Shown: positions 26,501 through 35,006, counted from the first letter of the stretch. The stretch is DNA of 64,000 bases from CAWIHA01 sp963835855 (GCA_963835855.1 CAWIHA010000001.1:54583-118582); one strand, 5' to 3'. Program-made: numbers and translations. Notes: a model not told the origin generated them from the letters alone.

Positions 26501-28027
26501 GATACCAGAAAGACCATTGTCGCCGTCGAAGTGCCCGTTGTGAGTATAAGTTGCGGAGTTCGAAAGTCGTAATTGCTCAAAGGGCTCCCGCAACGACATC
26601 CGCAACTCTCCGCCTTTCCAGGTCGCCGCTTTGAGAACCAGATGCAGCAAACGCCGCTGTTCGGCGGCGGGCTGCTGTAGGAATAGCTCAGCGGCCTTGC
26701 TAGTCAGCGCCATGAGGTCGAGAGCCTGCGTTACGGGCGGGAGTGCTGTTGCCTGGGCGTCGTTGAGTCTCTGCCTGGTTCGTTGCTGCTGTTCGCGGAT
26801 CTCACTGGCTTTTCTGTCGTACGTCGCGGCGTCGATTCTCCCGTCCAGACGGTCGTCATAGAGCACGTCCAGCCGCGCCTGCAACCGGTCCAGTTCCTTC
26901 TGTTGCCGCCGGAGTTCCTGCTCGCGTGCCGTCCGCTCCGTGCAGTCGGACGCAACCAGTTCCGCCTGCAGCCAGGTCAATACGACGGGCGGAATGACGA
27001 GCGCGCGCAGGCGATCCGCGAACTGTTCTTCGAGAGCCTCTTCGCGTGTGTAAGGCTCCGGACATTTCCCCCGGTAGCCGGTGCAATGGTAATACACGTA
27101 GCGCCGCTTCTTCATCTCGCCGACAAGCGAGCACCCGCAGTGGCCGCAACTCACCAAACCGCTGAACGGAAAACTGTGATGCATCTTGCGATGCTTCTTT
27201 TCGTGCCGCCCGTCCAGGATCTCCTGCACGCGCTCCCAGACCTCGCGCGCCACCAGCGGCTCGTGGCTGCCATTGTAGGTGACGCCGCCGTATTCGAATT
27301 CGCCAGTGTAGATGCGCTTGCGCAGAATCTTGTGTAGCGTCGTAACCGGAACTTTGCTCGCGCTTTTGCGAAAGCGAAAACCTTCTTCCCAGGCCTTCCG
27401 CGCCAGCGCTTTCAGGCTGTACTCGCCGGTTGCGAACCAGCCGAACAGGTTCGTTACGATGGGGCCGAATACCGGGTCGGGCACGATGACGCGCTTTCCG
27501 TCGGGGCGCACCGTGTTCCTGTATCCAGGCGGTGCGAACGACGGATAGAGTCCTTGCGCCGCCTTGGTGCGCAGCCCCTTGCGCACCTCCTCGCTGAGAT
27601 TGTCGATGTAATTCTTCGCCATCAGGACTTTGATCCCGTGCATGAATTTCTCACTCGACCGCGAATCCTTGGTGAGGACGACATTTTCTTTGACGAGGTG
27701 GATTTCGATGTCGAGTTCGTCGACGGTAAGCCAGTCCTTGATGTTCCGGTACAGCCGGTCGGTCTTCTCGACAAGCAGGACGCGGCACTTCGGGTCCCTA
27801 CGCAACAAGCCAAGCATGGCGGCGAATGCAGGCCTTCCGGTGCTTTTCGCGGTCTCCGCGTCGAAGAATTCCTGCTGGATTAAGAGACCTTGTTGAGCGG
27901 CATACGACCGGAGAAGTTCCTGTTGCGCAGCGATACTGTAGCCTTGCTCCTGCTCTTTGGAGGAGACTCGCGCGTACAGAACTGCGGTTTGTTCGGGTCG
28001 TTGCATCACAAGTAAACGGGCTGGCAT
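26492..28027 (-). CDS. Large serine recombinase (integrase of the conjugative element)
   Basis: 511 residues. An N-terminal resolvase domain has catalytic serine S22 in LYARVSSKEQ and R-rich catalytic segments (LLVEKTDRLYRN). Next come a recombinase DNA-binding domain (PPGYRN, GEYSLKALARKAWEEG), a zinc ribbon (GLVSCGHCGCSL...YYHCTGYRGKCPEP) and a coiled coil (RTAREQELRRQQKELDRLQARLDVL). It would cut attP and attB and join them without homology. The start could also be M8 (MQRPEQTAVLY). Its last residues W-R-stop are the antisense of the tRNA-Ser CCA end, so the C-terminus spans the element-host junction. Confidence 0.92.
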   Translation of the reverse strand: MPARLLVMQRPEQTAVLYARVSSKEQEQGYSIAAQQELLRSYAAQQGLLIQQEFFDAETAKSTGRPAFAAMLGLLRRDPKCRVLLVEKTDRLYRNIKDWLTVDELDIEIHLVKENVVLTKDSRSSEKFMHGIKVLMAKNYIDNLSEEVRKGLRTKAAQGLYPSFAPPGYRNTVRPDGKRVIVPDPVFGPIVTNLFGWFATGEYSLKALARKAWEEGFRFRKSASKVPVTTLHKILRKRIYTGEFEYGGVTYNGSHEPLVAREVWERVQEILDGRHEKKHRKMHHSFPFSGLVSCGHCGCSLVGEMKKRRYVYYHCTGYRGKCPEPYTREEALEEQFADRLRALVIPPVVLTWLQAELVASDCTERTAREQELRRQQKELDRLQARLDVLYDDRLDGRIDAATYDRKASEIREQQQRTRQRLNDAQATALPPVTQALDLMALTSKAAELFLQQPAAEQRRLLHLVLKAATWKGGELRMSLREPFEQLRLSNSATYTHNGHFDGDNGLSGIWR

Positions 28028-28043
28028 ACGCGAACCAGCGTAT
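28026..28043. repeat. Inverted repeat over the recombinase start codon
   Basis: ATACGC, 6 bases, GCGTAT: a perfect 6-6-6 palindrome overlapping the ATG at 28027. Possible operator for the recombinase gene or a recombinase half-site pair; unproven. Confidence 0.3.
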
Positions 28044-28048
28044 CAAGT

Positions 28049-28249
28049 TTAGGCCGCGCGGTCAGCATGTATATTTTTACGTTCCCAGTCGCGGAGGAGT
28101 GTCACGAAATCGAGGAGGGCGCGTTTGGCTGCGGACCATTCCTGATCGGACAAGGCCCGGCCGTTCTGGTCCTCCAGCGACGAGCGCGCCGCTAATTCCA
28201 GCCGCTGCAATTCCTCGACAGGTTTCGCACCCGTTCCGCTCGCCGCCAT
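28049..28249 (-). CDS. Small acidic-helical protein of unknown function
   Basis: 66 residues. AGGGG sits 4 bases before the ATG at 28249, and the gene fits neatly between the primase stop and the recombinase. The sequence (PVEELQRLELAARSSLEDQNG, SDQEWSAAKRALLDFVTLLRDW) looks all-helical. It matches nothing I know. A small regulator or excision factor is conceivable from position only. Confidence 0.5.
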   Translation of the reverse strand: MAASGTGAKPVEELQRLELAARSSLEDQNGRALSDQEWSAAKRALLDFVTLLRDWERKNIHADRAA

Positions 28250-28258
28250 GGTTCCCCT

Positions 28259-29117
28259 TTATCGTTCCGGCGCTGTATCCGATGCGCCTGGCGGTCCCGG
28301 TGATGCTGCCGCCGCTTTGGAGACGGTGTGTTCGGCGTAGTAGCGCGGGATTGGGTTTGTCCTGGCGGAAATTCATGATGTCCTCGATGATTTGTTCCTT
28401 CGGAATGCCGCGCGAGAGGGCGCGTTTGGCGTAGGCCCAATCGCGCTCGGATTGGGTGATCGCGCCGTTGCCGGACGATGCGGAGCGTTCCGGGTAAGCG
28501 CGGGTGCTCGGCGAGACATGGGCGTCTTCCTCCTGGCGTGCGGGGAAGCGGTCGGGCGTGGCGATTTCCTCGGAAATCTTTTCGGCTCGGACATAGTGTG
28601 GGCGTCCGTATTTGTGGTTGTAAAGTCCGGGGAGCCGGAGGACGCGGGCGCAATCGGTCGCGGCAATGTCGGCGCCGGTTTCGCGTGCCAGGCCACGCTG
28701 TAAATCTTCGGCCTGGTCCTTCGTGAATCCTTCGGCTTTCCAGACGACCTGGTATTTACCGGGTGAAGTGTTCAGGACGTAGTTGGGCTTGGGCAGATCC
28801 TGACGGTCGAGGATCTTCTTGAGGGCGTCTGGGCCGGCCTCATCGAGATCGAGGTAAACATGGCGGATTTGGTCAACGTCTGCTTTGGTCCGGCCTCGCG
28901 CGCCAGGCTGAAGGCTGTTCATGCTGACGTAAACTTCATGCGCACTGGCGTTCATATGCCGGAGCCAGCGCTGAAATTCCTCGGCTGGCGATACTTTCGG
29001 CGCGCGCGATTCGCTGTATACGGCGTCGTTCTGTTTATTGACGAGAACAACGGCAAGGCGATCCTCCGGTTTGAAATTCTCGCGGATGTAATTTGCGGCG
29101 TCTTTGGAGTGGGCCAT
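28259..29117 (-). pseudogene. RepB-like DNA primase, with a frameshift near its end
   Basis: The first about 255 residues form a RepB-type primase domain (FQRWLRHMN, VYLDLDEAGPDALKKIL, PNYVLNTSPGKYQVVWKAEGF, CARVLRLPGLYNHKYG), including the D-x-D of the active site. Such primases start DNA synthesis on transferred or replicating single strands of mobile elements. Near 28345 one extra base breaks the frame. Removing it restores NPAYYAEHTVSKAAAA and a stop at 28259, directly before the ribosome site of the next small gene. The catalytic domain lies upstream of the break, so partial function is possible. The gene starts 4 bp after the virB11 stop. Confidence 0.75.
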
Positions 29118-29120
29118 GAT

Positions 29121-30113
29121 TCAACCTCGCTGTTGGCGCGGGTCATCCCCGCCGTTTCTTAAAAACAGAGTTCTCAGATCGTATGTGTCGTGCTCGGCGT
29201 CGTAGCGCCGGAGTTCGACGAGTTCGGAGACGTACCGTTTCCCCTGCCTGCGTTCGATATGCAGGAGCAGGTTCAGGCACTCGGCGATATTGCTACGGAC
29301 GGCTTTGTACGGCAGCTCGACGGTGCTCTGCAAAACACAGCTTGTGAAGCGCTGGATGGCCTGCTGCGCGGAGTTCGCGTGTATGGTCGATAGCGACCCG
29401 GAGTGCCCGGTGTTGAGGGCCTGGAGAAGGTCGAAGGCCTCGCCGCCGCGAACCTCGCCTAAAATGATGCGGTCGGGGCGGTGCCGGAGCGTGGCTTTCA
29501 AACAGATCGCGGATGGTGATTGCCGGTAAGGCCGGGCTGCTCGCGGCGTGCTTCGAAGCGGACCAGGTTTTCCTGTTCGATTTGGATTTCGGCGGTGTCT
29601 TCGATCAGGACGATGCGGTCGCCCGGATCGATGAACCGCGCAAGCGCATTCAGCATAGTGGTCTTGCCGGTGCCGGTGCCGCCGGAAATCAGAATATTCA
29701 TGCGCCGGCCGATGCCGTCGCGAAGCTGTGCGAGCACCTCGGGCGGCAGAGGCGCCGATGCGTTCCAGTTCCTCGGCGGTGAAGTGCTTGCTGTGGAATT
29801 TCCGAATGGTCAGCGTCGTTCCCTGAACGGCACATGGCGGGAAGACGGCGGCGACGCGGGAGCCGTCCGGGAGCCTGGCATCCAACAGAGGCTTTTCTTC
29901 GCCGATTTCATCTCCGAGGATGCGGGCGATATTGCGGATGGCCACCTGCAGGCTGCGTTCGGTGAGCGGCGCCTGAAGCGCCACGGGCTCGACCAAGCCG
30001 CCGCGCTCGACAAAAACCTTATCGGCGCCGTTCACCATGATTTCGGAAACCGAGGCATCCATGATGAGGTGCTCGATGGGCCGGAGAAACGGAAGAATCA
30101 GATCGAAGCTCAT
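29121..30113 (-). pseudogene. trbB: VirB11/TrbB-type transfer ATPase with three single-base insertions
   Basis: Starts MSFDLILPFLRPIEHLIMDA at 30113, overlapping the virD4 stop (TGATG). The N-terminal domain (VSEIMVNGADKVFVERGG) and the C-terminal block (RPDRIILGEVRGGEAFDLLQALNTGHSG) are in one frame. The Walker A segment (ILISGGTGTGKTTMLNAL, about 29683-29640) is in another. Consensus reading needs one base removed near 29738, one near 29525 and one near 29505; together they restore the frame. VirB11 is the hexameric ATPase that powers pilus assembly and substrate passage in type IV secretion. If the insertions are real the enzyme is dead, because the P-loop is read out of frame. Confidence 0.85.
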
Positions 30114-32116
30114 CACATTAGTCCTTGTGAGAGCTGCTCGAAGTAGCTGATGTTCGGGTCGATGTAATACGGCTTCAGGTAGCAATAGCTCGGCGGCAGC
30201 GGATTCAGGCCGTCGTAGGCGAGAACGATGGATTGGGCGTTCTTCAGTTCCGAGAAAATCTTGGCCTCGAACACCGGATGCATCTGGGCGCTGTAGCTTT
30301 TGCTGGTGGTGATGGTGGCTTTGTGCGCCGCCGTCCGTCCGGTCAAGACGCTGACCCCGGCGTTTTGGCCGGTCTCGGAGAGCGTGTAATTCACCTTGAG
30401 CTGCTCCTCCCGGCCGCACATGTCGCTCGCGGTCTTGGCGGAGAACTCGCAGGAGAGCGCCAGGAAGATTTTGGTGCGGAAGGTTTGCAGCAGCGTGCGC
30501 CACGATTCGCCCTGAAGCGTGGATCGTAGCGAGCTGATGCTTTGGGTGGCGACGATAGGAATGCAGCGCGCCTGGCGCGAGAGGGAAAAGAATTTCTCGT
30601 CGCCGCTCGGATCGCTCTGGCCGCAGGTAGCGAAATTCTGATACTCGTCGCACATGAAGACGATGTCGCGCCACGGCTTGGCGGGGTCCGAGGTTTCAAT
30701 CTTGGGAATGCGGGTGAGGACGGCGCGCTGAAAATCCTGCTTCAACAGCGTGCCGAGCACCATGGCGAGGCCGGGATTCATGGCCACCGGGAAGTTGAGG
30801 CAGACGACCTTGCCTTGCTCGATCAACTGCGAAAATGGCGGCAGCGGCTCGCCGTAGCGGCCGTCCTTGTTCTTTTCCGGGTCGTAGCATTCCTTGGGCG
30901 GGCAGAACGTGCGCTTCACGTCCGGGTTGTCGTCGAACAGCGATAGGAAAACCGAGATGCCTTCGACAATCGAAGTACGCAGCTTGTTTTCGATGCGGGT
31001 CCAGTCGTCCTCGAACCAGCGCTTGACGGCTTCGAACTGCTGTTTCTTCCTTTCCCGGACTGCGTCGTTTTGTGACGGCGCCGAGTACGTGTCGTAGGGG
31101 ATATCGTGCTCGTCCAAATAGTGCTGACGCTCGGGTGTGTACGGAGCCTTCATCCGGTCGAGGGCTTCATCGCGAATCCAGCCGAAGCCGGTAAGTTCAT
31201 CACCTTCAGTTCCGAGGTAGAGTTTGGCTGGAACCAGAAGAAATTCGTCCCGGAACATCGCCTCGCCCTGCTTGATCTTTTCCGCGAGAAGATTGGAATT
31301 GATGGCACAGGCGTACACGTCGAACAGTGTCACGTAATCGTAGAGAACCTTGTGCAGCAGGATGATGAATTTCACCAGGTTCGTGTACGCCTGCTGCCAG
31401 AAGGGTTCCTTGCCCTTTCCGAATAGGTTGTTGAGCAGCGATGCGATGCCGTAGGCCAGTGCGTAGGCTTCCAGATCGTTGTGCAGCGGGTTGTAGCGGA
31501 AATTCGAGCCGAGCCCGACCTCAATGTAATCGCTCTCGCGGTTGTACTTTTTGAGCAGGCCGCGGACCTTGTAGCAGAAGTCGCCTTTGACCTCCAGGAT
31601 CAGGCCCCCGGCGCGGCGCTCGGGGTCGTTGTGCCGGTAGGCGAAAAGCTGCTCGGCGAAGGGATACATGCAGCAACTTGTCTTTCCGCTGCCGACCGCG
31701 CCGAATATGGCGACGCCGGTGTAAAGGCCGCGTTCGGGAATCATGAGCCAGTGGGGAGTCGCGGCGGGCACCGGCTTTTTGGGATTGTGGATTTCGCCCA
31801 CGACCACGAACATCCGGTCACGGTAGGCCGGCGGCGGGTACGCAGGCAGCCGCTGGTAGTGGATCTTCTCGTCCCGGCGGAGGACGAAAATGTAAGCGAG
31901 CGAAAACATCATCGAAAAGAGGATGTACGGAGTGGTGAACTGCATCACGATGTAGGTCCACTTGATGGCGTCGAACAGGTACGGCTTATAGAAGCGGACG
32001 ATCTGCAACGTGAAATTGTCGTCCGGGAAATGCATCTTAAACTGAAGCACGCAAAAGACGAACGCGCTCAGCACGCAAGAGAAGAAATTGCGGGACTCAA
32101 CGATTCTGCGGAACAT
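30113..32116 (-). CDS. virD4: VirD4/TraG-type coupling protein (T4CP)
   Basis: 667 residues from the ATG at 32116 (AGGAGG 6 bases upstream); the open frame continues 5' but without conservation. Two N-terminal membrane helices (FFSCVLSAFVFCVLQF, FTTPYILFSMMFSLAYIFVL) are followed by Walker A GAVGSGKTSCCMYPF, Walker B IVFMCDEYQNFA, and a TraG/TraD-type C-terminus with CIPIVATQSISSLRS. It docks the relaxosome to the transfer channel and pumps DNA. It overlaps the upstream ribbon-helix-helix gene by 20 bp and virB11 downstream by 1 bp. Confidence 0.9.
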   Translation of the reverse strand: MFRRIVESRNFFSCVLSAFVFCVLQFKMHFPDDNFTLQIVRFYKPYLFDAIKWTYIVMQFTTPYILFSMMFSLAYIFVLRRDEKIHYQRLPAYPPPAYRDRMFVVVGEIHNPKKPVPAATPHWLMIPERGLYTGVAIFGAVGSGKTSCCMYPFAEQLFAYRHNDPERRAGGLILEVKGDFCYKVRGLLKKYNRESDYIEVGLGSNFRYNPLHNDLEAYALAYGIASLLNNLFGKGKEPFWQQAYTNLVKFIILLHKVLYDYVTLFDVYACAINSNLLAEKIKQGEAMFRDEFLLVPAKLYLGTEGDELTGFGWIRDEALDRMKAPYTPERQHYLDEHDIPYDTYSAPSQNDAVRERKKQQFEAVKRWFEDDWTRIENKLRTSIVEGISVFLSLFDDNPDVKRTFCPPKECYDPEKNKDGRYGEPLPPFSQLIEQGKVVCLNFPVAMNPGLAMVLGTLLKQDFQRAVLTRIPKIETSDPAKPWRDIVFMCDEYQNFATCGQSDPSGDEKFFSLSRQARCIPIVATQSISSLRSTLQGESWRTLLQTFRTKIFLALSCEFSAKTASDMCGREEQLKVNYTLSETGQNAGVSVLTGRTAAHKATITTSKSYSAQMHPVFEAKIFSELKNAQSIVLAYDGLNPLPPSYCYLKPYYIDPNISYFEQLSQGLM

Positions 32117-32444
32117 GGGCTGCCTCCTGGGGTTGTGAATTGGTAATTCCGAATACTGATTTGGCGGTTGCCTGCGGCGCCGATTTACCGCGCGGGCGTC
32201 CTCTTCCTTTACTTGCCGGGTCGGATAATTCCGAGGTGCCCGGAATGTCCGTCTCGTGCTGTTTGCACCAGGCCGCGAACTCCCGGTCGCGGCCGATGAC
32301 GTACTGAAGAATTTCGCTGACAACGTAATCGCGGCTGGACTCGATGAAATTCGCGTACAGCGCGATTTTCGCGGCGAGTTCTTTGGGTAATCGGAACGGG
32401 ACGGATTCCCGTTCGATTTTGACTTCCTTTTGGATTAACGGCAT
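32097..32444 (-). CDS. Ribbon-helix-helix DNA-binding protein, possible relaxosome accessory
   Basis: 115 residues, AAGGAG 6 bases before the ATG. The N-terminal part (ESVPFRLPKELAAKIALYANFIESSRDYVVSEILQYVI) fits a ribbon-helix-helix dimer, the fold of MobC, TraY and ParG-like proteins. The basic C-terminus (KGRGRPRGKSA) resembles an AT-hook. Placement between virD4 and a gap with two inverted repeats suggests it binds those repeats, either as repressor of the virD4 operon or as an oriT accessory protein. The fold is fairly sure, the role is inferred. Confidence 0.65.
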   Translation of the reverse strand: MPLIQKEVKIERESVPFRLPKELAAKIALYANFIESSRDYVVSEILQYVIGRDREFAAWCKQHETDIPGTSELSDPASKGRGRPRGKSAPQATAKSVFGITNSQPQEAAHVPQNR

Positions 32445-32525
32445 GGGTTCTCCTTGTGCGTGAAATTAATTTCATGTGCGTGTCTCGACCGGAGACGCGC
32501 GCGTAAATCTTCCGGCGGGCGGACA

Positions 32526-32629
32526 GGGCAAAAGGTGGGAGCGACCCCCGACGCGGCCGAAGGCCAACGGAGCGGGTGATAGGGCGGCGCAGGCCGACTT
32601 AGCACCGGGGTCGCTCCCACCTTTTGCCC
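32526..32629. repeat. Perfect 23-bp inverted repeat with a 58-base loop
   Basis: Arms 32526-32548 and 32607-32629 are exact reverse complements (core GTGGGAGCGACC). Pairing extends with one bulged base to 32521 and 32633. The loop is itself GC-rich with GGCC repeats. It lies in the 306-bp gene-free gap between the ribbon-helix-helix gene and the winged-helix genes. Candidates: origin of transfer, operator, or a short MITE-like insertion. Confidence 0.85.
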
Positions 32630-32693
32630 GTCCCCGTTTCCCGGTCCGCTTTTGAGTGAAGTGATTGGCCTGTAGGTACTTGATACCGGTTTT

Positions 32694-32750
32694 GGCGGAA
32701 CGAAACGCGGAACCAGCCCCGGAACACCCTATACGGTGCCGCGTTCCGCC
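32694..32750. repeat. Second inverted repeat, 9-bp arms, next to the stop of the 32751 gene
   Basis: GGCGGAACG at 32694-32702 pairs with CGTTCCGCC at 32742-32750. The right arm ends exactly at the stop codon of the gene downstream. There is no T-tract on the minus strand, so it is not a classical terminator. Confidence 0.6.
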
Positions 32751-33755
32751 TCATTTCACCCATACGGACCCCATGAAGTCGTAGGAATACGGCAGCAAAC
32801 AGGTTTCGAAAACACCGCCCAAATGGGCGTCCGGTCTGCCGTCAACAAGCCCAAGTTGGGCCAGCAAACCGGCCCGATCTTCGCGCTCGAACACGCGAAA
32901 AAGAGCGTCGTAACGCGGGCCGGAGAACTCCCGAAGCTCGCGCCGGAGCCGTTCGATTCCCTCGGTTGTGAACCCCGTGTAGTCGCCTCGCTCGTGCCTC
33001 TGGCGGGCCTGAAAATGGTCTATCAGCCGCGCGATATCAGTGCCCTGGTTCGCCATTTTTTGGAAGGCTTTGGCCGCCGCGGCGAAGTGCTTTTTGCGGT
33101 TGGCGACGTAGACAAGCCGGAAGCTGGGGAGCGCCTGGAAGAGCCTGCGGTAGTCCACCAGATACGACTTGAAGCCCGCCGTGGTGTCGTCCCCGGCGTC
33201 GATATAGGCGAAGTTCACAGCCGGCGCCGCGCCCTTTTTCGCGGCTGAGAGATACACCGGGTTCTTATCCACGAAGTACCGGACCGTCCGGCTTTGCCTG
33301 GTTTTAGAAGCGTAGTACTTAGTCGGTAGGATGCCCGTGGGCAGCCCCAGGGCGTCCGTAAAAAGGCTCACGCGCTCCTGTTCTGTCGGAAAGAATTGAG
33401 CTTGGGGATGATTGAGAGCGAAGTCGAGAATCATCAACTTCCGCCGCACCACAAACGGCGGATGCGACCGGCGGTTGCGGTTATCGGAGGTGCCAATTGC
33501 CTCATAGAAGCGCCTCGCACAGAGATGAAGCACGGCGGTCTGGTCGCGGGAAGCGAGCGCCGTGACGTGTTTGTTTGCGGTCAGTTGCTGGATGAGCCGC
33601 TGGCGCGTCCCGCCGCGATCACGGCCCATGTAACCGTCGTATTGACGGCCCAGAAAATATCCGCCGTGAACGGCGACGGTGTACAAGAACGCGGCTTGCT
33701 GCTCCGTATAGCCGAATTGGAGAAGGCCGCTGGGGCCTGGTGCTTCAGGTGTCAT
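32751..33755 (-). CDS. Unknown transfer-region protein with winged-helix start
   Basis: 334 residues; the ATG at 33755 overlaps the previous stop (ATGA). The first 80 residues (GYTEQQAAFLYTVAVHGGYFLGRQYDGYM..GGTRQRLIQQL) look like a winged helix-turn-helix related to the neighbouring replication-relaxation protein. The rest (FVVRRKLMILDFALNHPQ, VRYFVDKNPVYLS, FAYIDAGDDTTAGFKSYLVDYRRLF, FRLVYVANR) is an alpha/beta domain I do not recognise, with several acidic and tyrosine positions. It is not a known MOB relaxase. Location next to inverted repeats and the coupling-protein gene suggests a DNA-processing role. Confidence 0.6.
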   Translation of the reverse strand: MTPEAPGPSGLLQFGYTEQQAAFLYTVAVHGGYFLGRQYDGYMGRDRGGTRQRLIQQLTANKHVTALASRDQTAVLHLCARRFYEAIGTSDNRNRRSHPPFVVRRKLMILDFALNHPQAQFFPTEQERVSLFTDALGLPTGILPTKYYASKTRQSRTVRYFVDKNPVYLSAAKKGAAPAVNFAYIDAGDDTTAGFKSYLVDYRRLFQALPSFRLVYVANRKKHFAAAAKAFQKMANQGTDIARLIDHFQARQRHERGDYTGFTTEGIERLRRELREFSGPRYDALFRVFEREDRAGLLAQLGLVDGRPDAHLGGVFETCLLPYSYDFMGSVWVK

Positions 33756-34660
33756 AGCGAGAGAATCTCCGAGATAAGATCGCGGTCTTCGGGCTTCGAT
33801 CCGCCGCCCTCGCTGTAAACAACGAAGCCGGCGGAGGCCTTTTCCGCGACTTGCGAAGCCTTGTAATGCTCGGTCGCCAGTTCCAGGTCAACCTTCGCCA
33901 TCTCGCCTTCGCGGGTTTGGTATTCGATCCGCAGATCGGGCAGCGGAATCTTGCCGTTGACGACTTCAAGGCCGTTCTCGGCAGCGACTTCGGCCTGCCG
34001 TTTGGCGTACTCTTCGGGCTTCAATCGCGGCCGGTCTTTGGCGAGCGGCGCGTAGACTTTCCGCTTGAGTTCGTAGTCGAGGACGACACGGCGGGCCGTA
34101 CCGCCCCTGGCGCGAATCTCGGCGGCCTCGGTCTGATACATGCGGTAGATTGCCGTATCGTGAGCGGCTTCGCGCTCCTTTACGAGGCCGGTGTAAATGG
34201 CTTGTTTGGGGTCGGCTTTCGAGTCCCATTCGAGCGCGCTCTGACCCTTTTTCGTGAGCACAACCACCGGAAACCTCTTCCCGCGATTGAGGACGGCGTG
34301 AAATCGCACCAGGCCGCGCCGTGCAAAAGACTTGAGGTCGTGGTTCATCGAGCGCATGTCGCCCTGATAGTGAAACCGCGCGAGATCCGCCACGGCAATC
34401 GTGCGGAAGCGCCCAATCTCGTGAAGCGTTTCCGCTTCGTTGCGGCTCAACCGGTAGCGCTCGACAGGCTCGCGGAGACGGTCGCTAGTGCGGCCGTCTT
34501 CGCGATTGCTGCCCTGTTCGCGCAGCTCGGCGGTGGGTCGGATCGGACCCTCCGGCGTGGGCAGCGGCTTAACTACAACCGCCTCGCGCGGCGGCGCGGG
34601 TGCCGCTGCCGCGCTCGCTACATCACGCTCGGGTTCGTGTTCGTACAGGTCGCGGGACAC
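33752..34660 (-). CDS. Replication-relaxation family protein (winged helix)
   Basis: 302 residues from a GTG at 34660 with GAGG upstream. Residues 1-65 are low-complexity. About 70-150 is a winged helix (LSRNEAETLHEIGRFRTIAVADLARFHY..RSMNHDLKSFARRGLVRFH..VVVLTKKGQSAL), as in the replication-relaxation (Replic_Relax) family of mobile elements. A C-terminal alpha/beta domain (LPDLRIEYQTREGEMAKVDLELATEHYKASQVAEK) resembles nuclease-like cores. Members are linked to conjugation and plasmid replication, with no proven chemistry. It could be the initiator that nicks or opens oriT here. Confidence 0.7.
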   Translation of the reverse strand: MSRDLYEHEPERDVASAAAAPAPPREAVVVKPLPTPEGPIRPTAELREQGSNREDGRTSDRLREPVERYRLSRNEAETLHEIGRFRTIAVADLARFHYQGDMRSMNHDLKSFARRGLVRFHAVLNRGKRFPVVVLTKKGQSALEWDSKADPKQAIYTGLVKEREAAHDTAIYRMYQTEAAEIRARGGTARRVVLDYELKRKVYAPLAKDRPRLKPEEYAKRQAEVAAENGLEVVNGKIPLPDLRIEYQTREGEMAKVDLELATEHYKASQVAEKASAGFVVYSEGGGSKPEDRDLISEILSL

Positions 34661-34663
34661 GTT

Positions 34664-34954
34664 CTATTCCTCGATGCGCTCGCTGAGTTCTGCTGAAACC
34701 GTGTCGCTGGTGCGGACCTGCTTTTCGACGTGCGCGAGCTTCCGGCCCGTGTCTTTGAGGAAAAGTTTCCGCGCGACGAGATACATAACCTGGACGAGAT
34801 TCAGGAACAAGATCCCCGCGTAACACCAGATGTATTTCGCGTACTGGTGCGCCAGGAGCGGTTTGTAAGGGATCAGGAACTTGGTCTGATCGAGCGCGAA
34901 AAACGCGAGCGCCATCATGACGACCGTGGCGCCAAGAACGGCATTGGCGATCAT
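34664..34954 (-). CDS. Small two-helix membrane protein of the transfer operon
   Basis: 96 residues, GGGAGG 6 bases before the ATG. Two membrane helices (ANAVLGATVVMMALAFFAL and AKYIWCYAGILFLNLVQVMYLV) are followed by a charged tail. It lies between trbF and the winged-helix genes, 3 bp before the latter. It is too short and unlike TrbK or TrbH for a firm name; an inner-membrane accessory of the channel is likely. Confidence 0.6.
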   Translation of the reverse strand: MIANAVLGATVVMMALAFFALDQTKFLIPYKPLLAHQYAKYIWCYAGILFLNLVQVMYLVARKLFLKDTGRKLAHVEKQVRTSDTVSAELSERIEE

Positions 34955-35006
34955 AAGAACCTCCCGGAGATTGCGCCTCCCCGACGCGCTTCAAGAAGAA
35001 CTGGGC

